Made by a program: the position numbers and the translations under genes. Source: Candidatus Pacearchaeota archaeon (lineage in GTDB: Archaea > Nanobdellota > Nanobdellia > Pacearchaeales > GW2011-AR1). From it: DNA of 15,114 nucleotides. The notes beneath the pieces were generated by a model that was not told where the DNA came from, did not search any database, and saw nothing but the letters and a program-made list of their open reading frames with translations. Positions 14,190 to 15,114 of the stretch are shown here, in pieces. The first letter of the stretch is position 1; each line of letters opens with the position of its first letter. The stretch is from the NCBI GenBank assembly GCA_016186375.1, contig JACPLS010000058.1, positions 4,522 through 19,635 of the forward strand, written 5' to 3'.

Positions 14190-14957
14190 TTATTGAATCT
14201 TCTCACCATAATTCATCCTTTTCCACAATCTTCCCAAAATCCCAAAATCAAAAACTTCTTCTTTTTCTCCTATAACTCTCACTTTAAACTTTTTAAAATT
14301 AAATTTCCAGGGCAAATTACCCTCAAATCTAAAATTTAATACATCTATTCCCTCATTAACATCGATAAAACTAGGCAAAATAATTATTTTCTTCCCTTTA
14401 AACTCACCTTCTAAAAAACATTTATATCTTTCTTCCTTAATGCCCTCCCTCAAATTAATTGCAGGATGCAAATGGCCCATCATCCAAACCTTTATTTCCT
14501 TATTATAAATTTCTTTATAATCGCTATCTCCATGCAAAAAACAATACCTTCTCCAAATATAAAAATTCTTTAAATCATACCCTCTTTTACCGATTATGTT
14601 TAACAGAAAATTATCATGATTTCCCCTAACAACTACAATCTCACTTCTCTTTCCCTCTAAATAATCAAATAAATTAACAATTCCATACCTTTCTTCCTTT
14701 AACAAGGAAGAAAATTCATCTTTTAAATCTCCTAAAATTATTACTTTATCAATCTTTCCTATTTTTTCAAACACCACTTCCAATTCTGAGATCATTTCAT
14801 CATATTTCTGTCTATTCAAATCAATTCCACCAACTCCACCGACAGAACCAAAATGAATATCTCCAACTACAAGAACTCTTTCTACTTTTTTATTCTTCTT
14901 GCTCTTCTCCACTTCTTCTTCCTCGATCAACAAGCATTTTCCTATGTATCTTATCAT
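14190..14957 (-). CDS. COG1407-type metallophosphoesterase
   Basis: This is a calcineurin-like phosphoesterase of 255 residues with every metal-site motif in order: GDIHFGS (D33, H35), LGDLKDEF (D77), RGNHDNF (N113, H114), LHGD (H142) and GHLHPAI (H162, H164). The GDLKxEF and GHLHPAI forms are characteristic of the archaeal COG1407 (MJ0037/ICC-like) group rather than Mre11/SbcD. Members often lie near replication or repair genes; the substrate is unknown. An insert of about 20 charged residues (KSKKNKKVE) follows the N-terminal strand. After the GHLH motif come about 90 residues, ending in a beta-rich segment and RLWKRMNYGEKIQ. All metal ligands are intact, in contrast to DP1. It diverges from the 15010 gene and appears to share one TATA box with it. 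Confidence 0.9.
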   Translation of the reverse strand: MIRYIGKCLLIEEEEVEKSKKNKKVERVLVVGDIHFGSVGGVGGIDLNRQKYDEMISELEVVFEKIGKIDKVIILGDLKDEFSSLLKEERYGIVNLFDYLEGKRSEIVVVRGNHDNFLLNIIGKRGYDLKNFYIWRRYCFLHGDSDYKEIYNKEIKVWMMGHLHPAINLREGIKEERYKCFLEGEFKGKKIIILPSFIDVNEGIDVLNFRFEGNLPWKFNFKKFKVRVIGEKEEVFDFGILGRLWKRMNYGEKIQ

Positions 14958-14980
14958 CTATTATCTCCATAACCAATATC

Positions 14981-14986
14981 TTTAAA
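14981..14986. promoter_or_regulatory. Shared bidirectional TATA box
   Basis: The self-complementary TTTAAA is centred at 14983.5, exactly 26.5 nt from the ATG at 14957 (minus) and 26.5 nt from the ATG at 15010 (plus). No other TATA-like element exists in the 52-bp gap. The flank AAGACAAGA upstream on the minus strand is purine-rich like a BRE; the plus-strand flank (CCAATATC) is not, so the minus direction may be stronger. Confidence 0.6.
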
Positions 14987-15009
14987 TCTTGTCTTTTTCA
15001 ATAAAGATA

Positions 15010-15114
15010 ATGTTAGAATTAACCCTTGTTCCTCTTTATACTGATATGGAAAAACACCGAGAAACCTTAAAAATAAATGAAGATGGAATCATAGTTGAAT
15101 TTAGAGATTCAAGA
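15010..15114 (+). CDS. Unknown protein, N-terminal 35 residues only (3' end outside window)
   Basis: An ATG at 15010 opens a frame that runs to the window edge: MLELTLVPLYTDMEKHRETL, then KINEDGIIVEFRDSR. The start is supported by its exact 26.5-nt distance from the shared TTTAAA box. No family can be recognised from 35 residues. Confidence 0.6.
   Translation, partial: MLELTLVPLYTDMEKHRETLKINEDGIIVEFRDSR

Noticed and set aside
1..15114. Search for tRNA, rRNA and CRISPR arrays.
   Set aside because: No tRNA-like T-loop/acceptor pairing, rRNA-conserved block or regularly spaced repeat was seen by eye on either strand.

Overview
The window looks like chromosomal DNA from an AT-rich archaeon, most likely a DPANN lineage of the Pacearchaeota/Woesearchaeota/Nanoarchaeota type. 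It carries both subunits of the archaea-specific replicative polymerase PolD, an Orc1/Cdc6 initiator, and a PRC-barrel protein. Several genes have a TTTAAA/TATAAA-type box centred about 26.5 nt upstream of the ATG with no ribosome binding site, which is the layout of leaderless archaeal transcripts. A large secreted protein uses modules typical of DPANN surface proteins. The taxonomic placement is inference; no rRNA or other marker gene is present.

Layout: 1-532 is the 3' end of a TctA/COG1784-type membrane protein (+). 591-1010 is a small membrane-anchored orphan (+), convergent with a 111-aa possible winged-helix protein (1031-1366, -). 1501-6574 (-) is the DP1-DP2 operon of DNA polymerase D. 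6699-7849 (-) is an accessory patch: a decayed C-terminal relic of a surface protein, a HEPN gene, and a nucleotidyltransferase (MNT) gene whose apparent N-terminal winged-helix domain is open in frame but has no ordinary start codon. Two abutting palindromes in front of it look like an operator. 7847-11320 (-) is a 1157-aa secreted gametolysin-like (M11) metallopeptidase with a LamG domain. 11378-12583 (-) is orc1/cdc6. The 400-bp gap 12584-12983 is a probable replication origin with an all-AT core and three ORB-like sites. 12984-13684 (+) holds a PRC-barrel gene and a small protein that resembles SecB at its C-terminus, closed by a hairpin terminator. 13850-14957 (-) holds a 102-aa orphan and a COG1407 phosphoesterase. 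The latter diverges from a partial gene (15010 onward) across what appears to be a single shared TATA box.

How it fits together: the origin, the initiator Orc1/Cdc6 and the polymerase PolD form a replication neighbourhood like the one known near the Pyrococcus origin, with cdc6, DP1 and DP2 all reading the same way. Here the block is interrupted by about 4.7 kb of surface-protein and HEPN/MNT genes. The relic of a second surface-protein C-terminus lies exactly between the HEPN stop and the PolD promoter, so that spot has a history of duplication and insertion.

The most notable points are the putative oriC, the relic and the imperfect direct repeats flanking MNT-HEPN, the start-less winged-helix extension with its palindromic operator, the symmetric bidirectional TATA box, and altered metal-site residues in DP1.
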